From NCBI GenBank assembly GCA_938073905.1, contig CALJEN010000005.1, positions 1-64,000 on the forward strand: a stretch of DNA of 64,000 nt, given 5' to 3'. Of the stretch, positions 52,066-60,984 are shown in pieces. Source of the stretch: an uncultured Sulfolobales archaeon. Lineage in GTDB: Archaea > Thermoproteota > Thermoprotei_A > Sulfolobales > NBVN01. Made by a program: the position numbers and the translations under genes. Positions within the stretch are counted from its first letter, which is position 1; every line of letters starts with the position of its first letter. The notes beneath the pieces are model-generated. The model worked only from the letters and a program-made list of their open reading frames with translations. It was not told the DNA's origin and did not search any database.

Positions 52066-52788
52066 TTACCGCTTCGACGTCCCCCCGACGATGGGACTTC
52101 TTTCAAGTATTTTCAGGAACGTCGCGAGCGCGTTCTTCTCGGCCCTCCTGAGGGTCTTGACTACGGCCACCCTAGAGATCCCGAGCTCTCTAGCCAGCCG
52201 GTCGGCGTTTACCCTCCTGGGCCACTCGTAGTACCCCAGCCTCATGGCCTCCGCGAGGAGCTTGGTCTGCTTCTCGGTCAGCTTGCCCACGCCTCTGCTC
52301 GCGAGCGAGAGCAGGCTAACATGGTCTAGCAAGAGAGCGTGCTCGGGAAGCTCTATGACCTCGTACCTCTCGATGTAGTCGTACTCGGAGACTCTCCTCA
52401 TGAACTCCCTCATCTGCCTAGCGGTGTGGAAGCCGAGAGTCCAGCGCTCGAAGCCGTCGAAGGCTACCCAAGTCGTCAGTGGCACGGCGTCGTAGTTCAC
52501 TGCTGTCTCCATGGTCTTGGTCTTCTCTATCAGCATGCTCGCCTTCGCGTACCCCCTCTTCTTCCTCAAGAGCTCGTACCTCCTCACCCTGCCCACGGAG
52601 CCGATCTTCTCCAGCACCCTGCTTATCGTGCTCTCGTCACCTAGCACGACGATGTATATCTTCTCGTAGCCCTTCCGGATCTCCGCTACGTTGGCCCCCA
52701 CGACTAGTATGCTAGAGTCCTTAACGTGTTCGGTGAGCCAAACAACCGGACAATCGTACTGGACTATGTCAAACGTCCCGACGAGCAT
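52066..52788 (-). CDS. HTH_10 (bacterio-opsin activator-like) transcription regulator
   Basis: 240 residues: an N-terminal alpha/beta sensor region of about 170 residues with no recognised ligand motif, then a C-terminal HTH_10 domain, LTEKQTKLLAEAMRLGYYEWPRRVNADRLARELGISRVAVVKTLRRAEKNAL. It has its own TATA-like GTTAATTAGC at 52824-52833. Lying between the thiolase/SDR pair and the hydrolase/CoA-transferase pair, it is the natural candidate to control this catabolic block (inference). Confidence 0.85.
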   Translation of the reverse strand: MLVGTFDIVQYDCPVVWLTEHVKDSSILVVGANVAEIRKGYEKIYIVVLGDESTISRVLEKIGSVGRVRRYELLRKKRGYAKASMLIEKTKTMETAVNYDAVPLTTWVAFDGFERWTLGFHTARQMREFMRRVSEYDYIERYEVIELPEHALLLDHVSLLSLASRGVGKLTEKQTKLLAEAMRLGYYEWPRRVNADRLARELGISRVAVVKTLRRAEKNALATFLKILERSPIVGGTSKR

Positions 52789-52894
52789 CGGTTCCCTGGT
52801 CCCGCACGAAACTCGCTAGCGTGCTAATTAACCTTTTCGGCATGTACCGTAAGGCGGTAAGCCGGTAGTGAAGCCTGCGGATCCGTTCCGCATC

Positions 52895-53740
52895 TCACTT
52901 AGCCGTCGCTGTTCTAGCTATCGGATGGCTGTGGATGAAGCCGGTGAGCAGGTAGTTGACCGCTTCGGGTCTCTCTATCACGACTGCGTGACCGGCCTCC
53001 CTTATCTCCACGTGGACCGAGTTGGGGATCTCGCTAGCTATTATCTTCGAGTACTTGGGCGGCTTGACTCGGTCCTCCTCGGCCGAGACCACCAGAGTCG
53101 GTGCGCGTATGCTCTTCAGCAGCGGCGTCAGCGGGGAGTCCAGCATCTTCAGGAAGGCCCTGCCCATGTGGACCGCGGAGGTCAGGCTGAAGCCCCTCGA
53201 GAACCTCTCGACCAGGGTCTCGACCAGAGCCCTTCCGTAGCGGTTTATGAAGCGCTCCGAGTAGACGTCGCTGATCCAGGACAGAACGAACTTCCTCACG
53301 TCCATGCTCATCGCCCCCTCGATCCACCTCAGTGCGGTCAGTCTGAGGTCTTCGTGGATCTCGCTCACGGAGGCTATCACGGTCAGGTCGTTCACGTACT
53401 CCGGGTACTTGGCGGCGAACAGCATGGCCACCTCGCCACCGTACGACGTCCCCACGATGTGCGCTCTCTCTATGCCGAGGTGGTCTAGGAGAGACCTCAA
53501 GTCCTCCGCGTGGATCTCTAGGCTGTACTGGTCCGGGTCGTCCGGCTTATCGGAGTTCCACTGCCCTCTCATGTCGTGCAGCACTACCCTGTAGCCCAGC
53601 CTGGCCAGGTGGCCGCTCTGGTAGGCCCAGCTCGCGGTGTTCATGAATATCCCGTTCAGGAAGACCACCGGCTCCCCGCTCCCGTGCACCTCGTAGTATA
53701 TCCTGACCCCTCCGACGTCTAGCATGGGCACGCTACTCAC
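52895..53740 (-). CDS. Alpha/beta hydrolase
   Basis: 281 residues. Nucleophile Ser99 in GTSYGGEVA, oxyanion region VVFLNGIFMN, acid residue region VVSAEEDRVKP and catalytic His in EAGHAVVIERP. The closest types are esterases, lactonases and C-C bond hydrolases. It overlaps the CoA-transferase gene by 8 bases, so both are made together; it may open a lactone, ester or diketone in the same pathway. Confidence 0.87.
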   Translation of the reverse strand: MSSVPMLDVGGVRIYYEVHGSGEPVVFLNGIFMNTASWAYQSGHLARLGYRVVLHDMRGQWNSDKPDDPDQYSLEIHAEDLRSLLDHLGIERAHIVGTSYGGEVAMLFAAKYPEYVNDLTVIASVSEIHEDLRLTALRWIEGAMSMDVRKFVLSWISDVYSERFINRYGRALVETLVERFSRGFSLTSAVHMGRAFLKMLDSPLTPLLKSIRAPTLVVSAEEDRVKPPKYSKIIASEIPNSVHVEIREAGHAVVIERPEAVNYLLTGFIHSHPIARTATAK

Positions 53741-55025
53741 CGCAGCAAACTACTCCCTCGGCTACTAATCTCCTTATGCCTTCCTCCGGGTAGTCGAGGA
53801 GCCTCGATAGAACGAGCGCTGCGTCCTGACCGAGCCTGGGGGAGCCTCTCCACACCCTCGGCCCGTTCTCCATCAGAAACTTGGGCGTGATCCCCCAGCC
53901 CCTTATCTTGTCGCCCAGGGACTCGTCGACCCACTCTATGAAGTCGCTCCTGGCCCTGTAGTGGGAGTCCTCTAGGGCGTCCCCGAGGCTGTAGACTCTG
54001 AAGCAGGGAACGTCGTACCTCTTCATGTGCTCCAGGACATCCTCGGCGGTCCTCTGCTTCACCCAGGACCTCAGGATAGCGTCGAACCTCCTCCCCTTGT
54101 CCGTGTGCATGCCGGGGGCATAGTGAACGTCCTTCCACTCCTCGAAGTCTAGCCCGATAGCGTCGCAGAGCCTCTTGAAGACCGCGTAGCCGAGGGCCCC
54201 CACGAACACGTACTGCCCGTCCCTCGTCTCGAAGATGTCGTAGGGCTGGAAGTATATGTCCCTGTTTCCGCGCCTAGTCGGGACGTCCCCCAGCTCCGCT
54301 GCCTGGATCCAGAGGCCTCCGAAGACGTTGGCTATGCACTCGAACTGGGCGACGTCCACGGTGACACCCTCCCCGGTCTTCCTAGCGTGAATGTAGCCCG
54401 CGAGAGCCGCCGCCAGCGCATGCAGCGCCGTCAGGTAGTCTCCGGTATACGGGTAGGGCTTATAGGGTGGGGAGTCCGGGAAGCCGTTTATGCTCATCCA
54501 GCCGCTGTAGGCCGCCGCTATGGCGTCGTACGCGGGCAGACCCAGGTAGCTGGGGTCTCCGAAGCGCCCGAAGCCCGAGACGTGGACGATGACTATGCTG
54601 GGGTTGACCCTCCTCACGAGCTCGTCGGTTATGCCGAGCTTCTCGTAGGTTCCCGGCATCGAGCTCTCCATCCATATGTCGGCGTGCCTGAGGAGCCTCA
54701 GGAAGATCTCCCTCCCCTCCTCCTTCTTGAGGTCTACGACTATCGAGAGCATGTTCCTCCTGTCCTGCGCCCACCAGGTGTTCACTCTGCGCCCGCTCCT
54801 CTCGATGAAGGGTGGAGAGTATCTGTAGGTGTCTCCACCGGGTCTCTCGACGTGGATGACCTCCGCTCCCCACAGCGCGGCCATGTAGGCGGCGAACGGC
54901 TGGGCTATGAGGATCCCGGAGGATACTATCCTCACCCCGGACAGGGGTCCGGAAGGGTTGGAGACTAGGAGGGGGGCTCCCTTCCTGGGCTCGCTTCTAA
55001 TCTTGCTTACAAGATCCTCGACCAC
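53733..55025 (-). CDS. Class III CoA-transferase (CaiB/BaiF family)
   Basis: 430 residues. N-terminal LSGVRIVSSGILIAQPFAAYMAALWGAEVIHVERPGGD and the catalytic Asp196 in PYTGDYLTALHA, the residue that forms the acyl-aspartyl anhydride in this family. It moves CoA from one carboxylate to another, activating or recycling an acid. GTG 55025 follows a TATA-like GGTTTATCGC by about 20 bases. Coupled to the alpha/beta hydrolase. Confidence 0.92.
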   Translation of the reverse strand: MVEDLVSKIRSEPRKGAPLLVSNPSGPLSGVRIVSSGILIAQPFAAYMAALWGAEVIHVERPGGDTYRYSPPFIERSGRRVNTWWAQDRRNMLSIVVDLKKEEGREIFLRLLRHADIWMESSMPGTYEKLGITDELVRRVNPSIVIVHVSGFGRFGDPSYLGLPAYDAIAAAYSGWMSINGFPDSPPYKPYPYTGDYLTALHALAAALAGYIHARKTGEGVTVDVAQFECIANVFGGLWIQAAELGDVPTRRGNRDIYFQPYDIFETRDGQYVFVGALGYAVFKRLCDAIGLDFEEWKDVHYAPGMHTDKGRRFDAILRSWVKQRTAEDVLEHMKRYDVPCFRVYSLGDALEDSHYRARSDFIEWVDESLGDKIRGWGITPKFLMENGPRVWRGSPRLGQDAALVLSRLLDYPEEGIRRLVAEGVVCCGE

Positions 55026-55100
55026 GGAGCGGTCCCTGAGCGATAAACCGGGGAAGCATTATAGATAGCGCATTAACGTCTGATAACGTGTTGGACTCGC

Positions 55101-56096
55101 CTATTGGTCTATCCACCTGAACGCTACCGCACCCTGCTGGTAGCCCACTCCCGAGGCCACTATTATGACCACCTTGCCCTTCTCCACCTTGCCCTGCTCT
55201 ATGGCGTCGTGGAGGGCCATGTAGATGCAGGCCGAGCCCGTGTAGCCGTACTTGTCCATGATCCAGTGGGTCTTCGTCTCCGGGAAGCCGAGACCCTTCA
55301 TTACGTCGAGTATCGTCTTGAGCCTGACCTGGGTGAATATTATCTGGGACACGTCGTCTGGGGCTATGCCGGCCTGGCTCATCACGTCCCTTATCAGCAC
55401 GGGCCAGTACTGGTCGTTGACCGGTGGGTACGCCTTCCTCAGGTCGAGGTACGGCAGGCTCTCGTCTACCACCTGCTCCGCCACGGGCTTCCAAGCTCCC
55501 AGGAATATCCCCCAGTAGTCCCAGAAGGACCCGTCCGCGCGGAGCTTCCCAGCCAGGTACCCGGGCCTGTCGGCTGCCGAGAGGACGACCGCGGCGGCGC
55601 CGTCCGAGAAGATCCACTCCCACATGAACTTCCACCTGAGGAACCTAGTCATGGCGTACGTGCCTATCACGAGAACGTTCCTGTACCTCGGGTTCCCGGC
55701 GATAATCGACGAGGCCAGCTCGAGCATGTACACGGGGTTAGCGCACGACGCGTTTACATCGAAGGCAGGTATCTCGTGCTGGCTTCCGCCGAGGAGGTGC
55801 TGGACTTTGGGCGCGGTCGGTGGAGATACGGCCTCGGGGGTATCCGTCCCGACTATTATCATGTCTATGTCTCCGATGCCGAGTCCGGCCCTCTCGAGGG
55901 CCATCTGAGCCGCCTTGGCCGCCATGGTCGCCGGAGTCTCCTCGGGTGGTGCCACCCTCTTCACCCTCAGGCCCGTCCTCTCTATGAACAGCGGGTCCAC
56001 CTTGATCCCGGTCTTGCTCTCGAAGTCCTCGGGAGTCATTACCGTTGGAGGCACGTATATCCCAGTGGATCTTATGTACGCGTATCGTTCGGGCAT
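55101..56096 (-). CDS. KAS III (FabH)-like condensing-fold protein with altered catalytic triad
   Basis: 331 residues of the thiolase-fold FabH/HMG-CoA-synthase group. C118 (NASCANPVYML) is in place. The usual HQAN motif reads TQVR, putting Thr255 at the catalytic His position, and the usual GNTS reads GYTG, putting Tyr285 at the Asn position. Thus decarboxylative condensation by the Cys-His-Asn triad is unlikely; acyl transfer or binding is possible. Strong TATA box upstream. It stands between the CoA-transferase and the branched-chain-type transporter. Confidence 0.85.
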   Translation of the reverse strand: MPERYAYIRSTGIYVPPTVMTPEDFESKTGIKVDPLFIERTGLRVKRVAPPEETPATMAAKAAQMALERAGLGIGDIDMIIVGTDTPEAVSPPTAPKVQHLLGGSQHEIPAFDVNASCANPVYMLELASSIIAGNPRYRNVLVIGTYAMTRFLRWKFMWEWIFSDGAAAVVLSAADRPGYLAGKLRADGSFWDYWGIFLGAWKPVAEQVVDESLPYLDLRKAYPPVNDQYWPVLIRDVMSQAGIAPDDVSQIIFTQVRLKTILDVMKGLGFPETKTHWIMDKYGYTGSACIYMALHDAIEQGKVEKGKVVIIVASGVGYQQGAVAFRWIDQ

Positions 56097-56129
56097 CCCG
56101 GTCGATCCTTGGGAGCGAGTCCCCGTGGA

Positions 56130-56139
56130 CTTATATAGG
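56130..56139 (-). promoter_or_regulatory. TATA box of the KAS III-like gene
   Basis: The minus strand reads CCTATATAAG, 34-43 bases before the ATG at 56096; one of the best TATA matches in the window. Confidence 0.6.
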
Positions 56140-56205
56140 CCGGCGTTTACACTCGTTACCCGGTCCCGGAACCGGTTTGGTCGAAGCTCCCCGCTCGCAC
56201 CCTTA

Positions 56206-56910
56206 CTACATGCCCAGGTAGTACTCCCTGAGGGTCTCTACGTTGACTACGTCCCGGGCCTTTCCGCTCCTAGCTATAGTCCCCATCTCCATGACGTGAA
56301 CGGTTTCCGCCGTCTCGAGAACCACCGTGGGGTCCTGCTCCGTTATGAGCAGGGATACCCCGAGCTCCCTGTTGACGTGCTTCACGACCTCTACCAGCCT
56401 CCTCCTTATGACCGGTGCTAGACCGGCCGAGGGCTCGTCCATCACTATGAGCTTGTCCGCCATCAGGAGGGCTAAGGCTATGGCCAACATCCTCTGCTCT
56501 CCACCGCTCAGCGTCCCGGCCAGCTGGTCCCGCCTCTCCTCGACTATCTTGAAGAGCTTGACCACCTCTCTGACTCTATCCCTCCCGTACTTGGACATGC
56601 TCACGGCAACGTCTATGTTCTCGCGGACGGTCAGGGTCTTCAGCACCCCTCCTCTCTCCGGCACGTAGCCTATTCCGAGCTTGACCCTCTCGTGAGCGGG
56701 ATAGTTGGTGACGTCGGTTTTCATGTAGAGGACTCTGCCCCTCCACGGCCTTAGGTATCCCAGTACGGTCCTCACGAGAGTGGTCTTCCCCGCGCCATTC
56801 GGCCCTATTATGCCGACGACCTGTCCCTGGTCTACCGAGAAGCTGATCCCGCTCAGCACCACCACCCTTCCGTAGCCGACCGTGAGGTCCGATACCTCGA
56901 GCACCCTCAC
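56206..56910 (-). CDS. livF: Branched-chain amino-acid type ABC transporter ATPase, LivF
   Basis: 234 residues, normal for LivF. Walker A GPNGAGKTT, signature LSGGEQRMLAIALAL, Walker B KLIVMDEPSAGLAP, H-loop LITEQDP. It begins one base after the LivG stop and is the last gene of the five-gene liv operon. Confidence 0.95.
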   Translation of the reverse strand: MRVLEVSDLTVGYGRVVVLSGISFSVDQGQVVGIIGPNGAGKTTLVRTVLGYLRPWRGRVLYMKTDVTNYPAHERVKLGIGYVPERGGVLKTLTVRENIDVAVSMSKYGRDRVREVVKLFKIVEERRDQLAGTLSGGEQRMLAIALALLMADKLIVMDEPSAGLAPVIRRRLVEVVKHVNRELGVSLLITEQDPTVVLETAETVHVMEMGTIARSGKARDVVNVETLREYYLGM

Positions 56911-57627
56911 CTATGCCACCCCGAGGTAGACCCTCGCGACCTCCTCGTTTTTCACTACCTCACCGGGGGATCCCTCGAAGATCTTCCTACCCTCGTTGAG
57001 CACCACCACCCTCTTAGCGAGTCTCATCAGGTACCTCAGCTTGTGCTCTACCACGATGAACGTTAGCCCGCCCTCGTTCAGCTTCCTTATGATGCCGCTG
57101 AGCTCCTCTATCTCCTCCGGTGAGAGACCGGCGAAGGGCTCGTCCATGAGCACGAGCCGCGGGTTGGTCGCGAGAACTCTCGCGAGCTCGACCATTTTCA
57201 GCTTGTAGGGAGTCAGGTTGACGGGCAGCTCTCCGGCCTCCGCTAGGAGCTTCGCGACCGTCAGCGCCCAGCTCGTTCTGGCCCTCGCGAGCTTGGCGTC
57301 CTTGAGAACGGACCTGGCCGAGAGCTCCACGTTGTAGTATACCGGGAGGTAGGGGAAGACCCTCATCCCCTGGAACGTCCTGGAGATCCCCAGGGCGACC
57401 CTTTCGTGCGGCTTGAGCTTGGTGATGTCTTTGCCCTCGAACAGTATCCTGCCTTCGTCCGGCGTGAGCACTCCGTTGATCACGTTTATGAGAGTCGTCT
57501 TTCCGGACCCGTTGGGACCTATGAGGCCCAGGATCTCTCCTCTGCGAACTTCGATGGATACCCTGTCGAGAGCTAGGAGCCCCCCGAACCTCTTGGTAAC
57601 TCGGTCGCAGGCCAGAATGCTCTCCAA
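56911..57627 (-). CDS. livG: Branched-chain amino-acid type ABC transporter ATPase, LivG
   Basis: 238 residues from TTG 57627, two bases after the LivM stop; the frame is open further upstream inside livM but that part is unrelated to LivG. Walker A GPNGSGKTT, Q-loop ISRTFQGMRVFPY, Walker B LVLMDEPFAGLSPEE, H-loop VVEHKLRYLM. The usual signature LSGG is degenerate here (LTPYKLKMVELARVLA). It pairs with LivF. Confidence 0.93.
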   Translation of the reverse strand: MESILACDRVTKRFGGLLALDRVSIEVRRGEILGLIGPNGSGKTTLINVINGVLTPDEGRILFEGKDITKLKPHERVALGISRTFQGMRVFPYLPVYYNVELSARSVLKDAKLARARTSWALTVAKLLAEAGELPVNLTPYKLKMVELARVLATNPRLVLMDEPFAGLSPEEIEELSGIIRKLNEGGLTFIVVEHKLRYLMRLAKRVVVLNEGRKIFEGSPGEVVKNEEVARVYLGVA

Positions 57628-57629
57628 GT

Positions 57630-58658
57630 CTACGCACCCCTGCGGATCTTGCCTATCATGCCGGCTACAGCCTTCCTCAGCCTCAGGTACACGTAGAACA
57701 CCACTCCTTGCGGCTTCAGCAGGACCAGGACTATGAGGAGGCTCATGTAGAACACGCTCCTCCACCTCCCCACAACGCCCCACAGGAATTCGTAGACGAT
57801 CAGGACGAGGTAGTTGGCTACGGCTGGCCCCACGATAGTCCCCATCCCGCCCAGGATCATGGCGGTCAGTGGTGGGACCAGGGTGTTCGCTGGAACGAAG
57901 ACCTCCGCGGTGACGGGCGGCGTCATCGCGGCGTGCAGGGCTCCAGCGAGTGCGGCGAGGAAGGAGGAAATGGTGAACCCGACCAGCTTGACCCTGAGGG
58001 TGTCTATCCCGGACGCCTCGGCCAGGAGCTCGTCCTGCCCTATCGACCTCAACATGAAGCCGAAGTCCGAGTACGCCACCTTGTAGCTAACCGCGAAAGC
58101 TATCGCGGCTGCCGCCACCGATATGTAGAAGTAGGACAGCCGGAGGTAGGGAAGCCTCTCGCTGACCGGAAGGCTCATAGCGTAGGAGTAGAGAAGCCGT
58201 GGGTAGTGGATCCCTCCCTCTCCCCCGAGGTACAGGGAAAGGGGCAGCGATGTCACCAGCCCGGCCGCGATGATCGGGAGGAGCAGTGACAGTATCGCGA
58301 AGTAGGCCCCCCTCACCCTCAGGCTGGGCAGGAATATCGCGAAGCTGAGGGCGACGGAAACCAGGACCGCCGGGAGGATGCCGTACTCCACCGGGATGCC
58401 GTAGTACTTGTTCAGGACCGCTAGCGCGTAAGCCGACGTCCCGACGGTGAACGGCACTCCGAGGTTTAGGTAGAAGGTCGTCCCGGAGTACAGGTCTAGC
58501 GACAGGGCTATCAACAGGAAGATGTTGGCTCGGGTTAAGACGTCGAGCCAGTAACCTCCCAAGCCGAGAGCGGGCAACGCCGCGTAGGCGGCCGCTACCG
58601 CGAGGGCCGGCAGCAGTCTCTTCGCCCTCCTCAGCCCGGACTGCTTAGCGAAAGCCAT
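57630..58658 (-). CDS. livM: Branched-chain amino-acid type ABC transporter permease, LivM
   Basis: 342 residues and about ten membrane segments. ALNKYYGIPVEYGILPAVLVS, LRVRGAYFAILSLLLP and MILGGMGTIVGPAVANYLVLIVYEFLW match LivM. It begins one base after the LivH stop. With LivH it forms the membrane channel. Confidence 0.94.
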   Translation of the reverse strand: MAFAKQSGLRRAKRLLPALAVAAAYAALPALGLGGYWLDVLTRANIFLLIALSLDLYSGTTFYLNLGVPFTVGTSAYALAVLNKYYGIPVEYGILPAVLVSVALSFAIFLPSLRVRGAYFAILSLLLPIIAAGLVTSLPLSLYLGGEGGIHYPRLLYSYAMSLPVSERLPYLRLSYFYISVAAAAIAFAVSYKVAYSDFGFMLRSIGQDELLAEASGIDTLRVKLVGFTISSFLAALAGALHAAMTPPVTAEVFVPANTLVPPLTAMILGGMGTIVGPAVANYLVLIVYEFLWGVVGRWRSVFYMSLLIVLVLLKPQGVVFYVYLRLRKAVAGMIGKIRRGA

Positions 58659-58659
58659 C

Positions 58660-59514
58660 TCACTCCCCCCTGCCGAAGAGCCCGTGAGGCCTGAAGGTCA
58701 ACACGAGGACTATCAGGACGAGGGGGACTACCCTGGCTATACCCCCTCCGAGCGTGAAGACCACCAGCTGCTCGGCAAAGCCGTAGATGAGCGATGCGAC
58801 GGCGGTCCCGAGGACGCTGCCTAGGCCTCCCAGGACGACTATCGCGAAGGCCGCGAAGAGGGGAGTCCATCCAGCGGTCGGGGTTAGGGCTTTGAGGGGC
58901 ACCAGCAGAATGCTCGTGAGGGCCGCGTAGAGCCCGGATACCAGCAAGGTGATCCTCAGGACTCTCAGGGGGTTAACGCCCAGCCTCATGGACTCTTCCC
59001 AGCTCTCCGCCACGGCCCTAATGGCCCTCCCGGTGCCGGTCTTGAAGAGGAAGGCGAGTAGGGCCAAGACCATTAGCGAGCAGATGCCGACGACGAGCAG
59101 CCAGTGGTTGCTCACCGGGATACCGAGCACGAACGTCGTCCCGGGGTAGTACGGGAGGGTGGCGGGCACGAGCCCCATCTGGATTCTGAACACCTCCTCG
59201 AATATGTAGGCTACCGCCATCGTGGTTATGAACATGCTAACCGGGAACCTGATGGCGGGCTTGATCGCGACCTCCCCTATAGCGAGGCTGGCAGCGATAG
59301 TCGCCAAGATCGATGCTGGTATCGCTAAGTAGAGGGGTACCCCCAGCTGGCTGATGAGAGCGTAAGTTATGTAGCCGGTGAGGATGTAGAGGGCTCCGTA
59401 AGAGATGTTGGGGAGCCGGGCGACACCGAAAATAAGCGAGAACCCGAGGGAGAAGACCAGGTAGGTCGCCGAGTGGAATAGACCAAAAACGAGTACGTGC
59501 TTGAGCTCTTCCAA
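58660..59514 (-). CDS. livH: Branched-chain amino-acid type ABC transporter permease, LivH
   Basis: 284 residues, eight membrane segments. SLGFSLIFGVARLPNISYGALYILTGYITY and the conserved LGGLGSVLGTAVASLIYGFAEQ are LivH signatures. TTG start 16 bases after the binding-protein gene. Second gene of the operon. Confidence 0.94.
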   Translation of the reverse strand: MEELKHVLVFGLFHSATYLVFSLGFSLIFGVARLPNISYGALYILTGYITYALISQLGVPLYLAIPASILATIAASLAIGEVAIKPAIRFPVSMFITTMAVAYIFEEVFRIQMGLVPATLPYYPGTTFVLGIPVSNHWLLVVGICSLMVLALLAFLFKTGTGRAIRAVAESWEESMRLGVNPLRVLRITLLVSGLYAALTSILLVPLKALTPTAGWTPLFAAFAIVVLGGLGSVLGTAVASLIYGFAEQLVVFTLGGGIARVVPLVLIVLVLTFRPHGLFGRGE

Positions 59515-59530
59515 TCTGGATCACTCCTCG

Positions 59531-60904
59531 CTAGGGCCAGGGTATCTCTGTCCAGACCCTGGTCCCGTCTACGGACTTCGGGAGCAGGAGCCTCGTGCCG
59601 TACTCTACCAACCTAAACGGCCAGACGACCACTCTCCTGCCTCCTTGCCACTGGAAGTATATCGGGTATATCCTCTCCGGAGCCAGCTTAGCCGTGTGGC
59701 TCCTGGTGAACTCGTAGACCCCTGCTGCCCCCACGAAGACCGAGGTCTCTAGGGTCTCGATCACTTTGTCTGCCTCGAAGGTCCCGGCCTTCCTGACGGC
59801 CTCGGCCCATATGTGGACCGAGTCGTAAGCGTACCACGTGGTGAATAGCGGCTCCACTCCGACGACCCTCTTGTACTTCTCGTAGAACTCCATGGTCTTC
59901 GGCGTGATGGGAGCGGGGAAGCCCCACGCTATGCATATCAGGCCCTCAGCAGCGCCCCCGGTTTGCTCGTAGAATACGTCGAGCATCGCGTAGCTACCGC
60001 CACCCACGGCCAGCAGGGGGACTTGGCCCAGGAAGTAGTCCCTCGCGAAGACGTAGTCCTCGGTGCCGGAGAACTGCCAGGTGATGTACTCGGCGCCGGA
60101 GGCCATCGCCCTAGCGAAGACGTCGGTGAAGGAGGCTACGTCGATGGGCACGCCTATGGATTCTACGACACTTATGCCCTCCTGAGCCGACCTCATCTGG
60201 CCGTAGAGAGCGTGCGGAATGACCCACGGCAGGTCCTCGTATATCCACGCAAGCTTCGTCCAGCCGAACCTCCTAGAGAGGTAGGCCAGGAGGTCCCACG
60301 TGGCTGTCGCCTGGGAGGTCGCGTTGACGTAGGCTCTGAACCAGTACTTATAGCTCTCGTAGTTCTCCAGCACCTTCTGATCTATGGCATCGCTTACCGC
60401 ACCGGAGGCTATGACCGGCACACCGTAGAGTGGGAGGAGGTCCATTATCGCCAAGGCCTCGTGAGACGCGAAGACCCCGAAGACTGCTTTGGTCCCCTCC
60501 TCGGCCAACCTCTTGTAGCCCTCCACCGCCTTGTCGGCCTTCCACTCGGTATCGTAGTACACCAGCTCGACCCTGTAGCCCAGAAGCCCTCCGGCGGCGT
60601 TGATCTCCTCTATCGCCATCTCTATAGCCTTTAGCATCATCCCCCCTATCGGCAAGTTGAGAGGCAGGAGAGCTCCGACCTTTACCGTCCCGACGAACGG
60701 TGGGGGTGTCGTTGGAGGAGGCGTTGCAGGTGGGGTCGCGGTCGTGACGACGGTTGTGGTGACTGTAACGATGGAGGCGGGATGAGTGACGGTTACCGTG
60801 GTCACCGTAGCTGGGGCAACGGTCAGCTGGCCGGCGAAGTAGCCGACGAGTCCGGCTATCACTATGAGCACTACCAGTACCGCCTGAACCGCCTGAAGCT
60901 TCAT
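59531..60904 (-). CDS. Branched-chain amino-acid type ABC transporter, solute-binding protein
   Basis: 457 residues. An N-terminal membrane segment (about 5-25) is followed by a Thr/Pro-rich linker of some 35 residues, probably a glycosylated stalk, and then the family I receptor domain: VKVGALLPLNLPIGGMMLKAIEMAIEEINAAGGLLGYRVELVYYD is the entry motif. The ligand may be an amino acid, amide or other small acid. First gene of the liv operon, with AGGAGG and a TATA-like box upstream. Confidence 0.93.
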   Translation of the reverse strand: MKLQAVQAVLVVLIVIAGLVGYFAGQLTVAPATVTTVTVTHPASIVTVTTTVVTTATPPATPPPTTPPPFVGTVKVGALLPLNLPIGGMMLKAIEMAIEEINAAGGLLGYRVELVYYDTEWKADKAVEGYKRLAEEGTKAVFGVFASHEALAIMDLLPLYGVPVIASGAVSDAIDQKVLENYESYKYWFRAYVNATSQATATWDLLAYLSRRFGWTKLAWIYEDLPWVIPHALYGQMRSAQEGISVVESIGVPIDVASFTDVFARAMASGAEYITWQFSGTEDYVFARDYFLGQVPLLAVGGGSYAMLDVFYEQTGGAAEGLICIAWGFPAPITPKTMEFYEKYKRVVGVEPLFTTWYAYDSVHIWAEAVRKAGTFEADKVIETLETSVFVGAAGVYEFTRSHTAKLAPERIYPIYFQWQGGRRVVVWPFRLVEYGTRLLLPKSVDGTRVWTEIPWP

Positions 60905-60936
60905 ACGGATACCCGACCCTCCTAACGCGTGGGACG

Positions 60937-60944
60937 CTTAAAAC
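60937..60944 (-). promoter_or_regulatory. TATA box of the liv operon
   Basis: The minus strand reads GTTTTAAG, 33-40 bases before the ATG at 60904. Confidence 0.5.
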
Positions 60945-60984
60945 CCCTCTGTTTACCACTGCTAACCGTTGGAGCCTACGTTAG

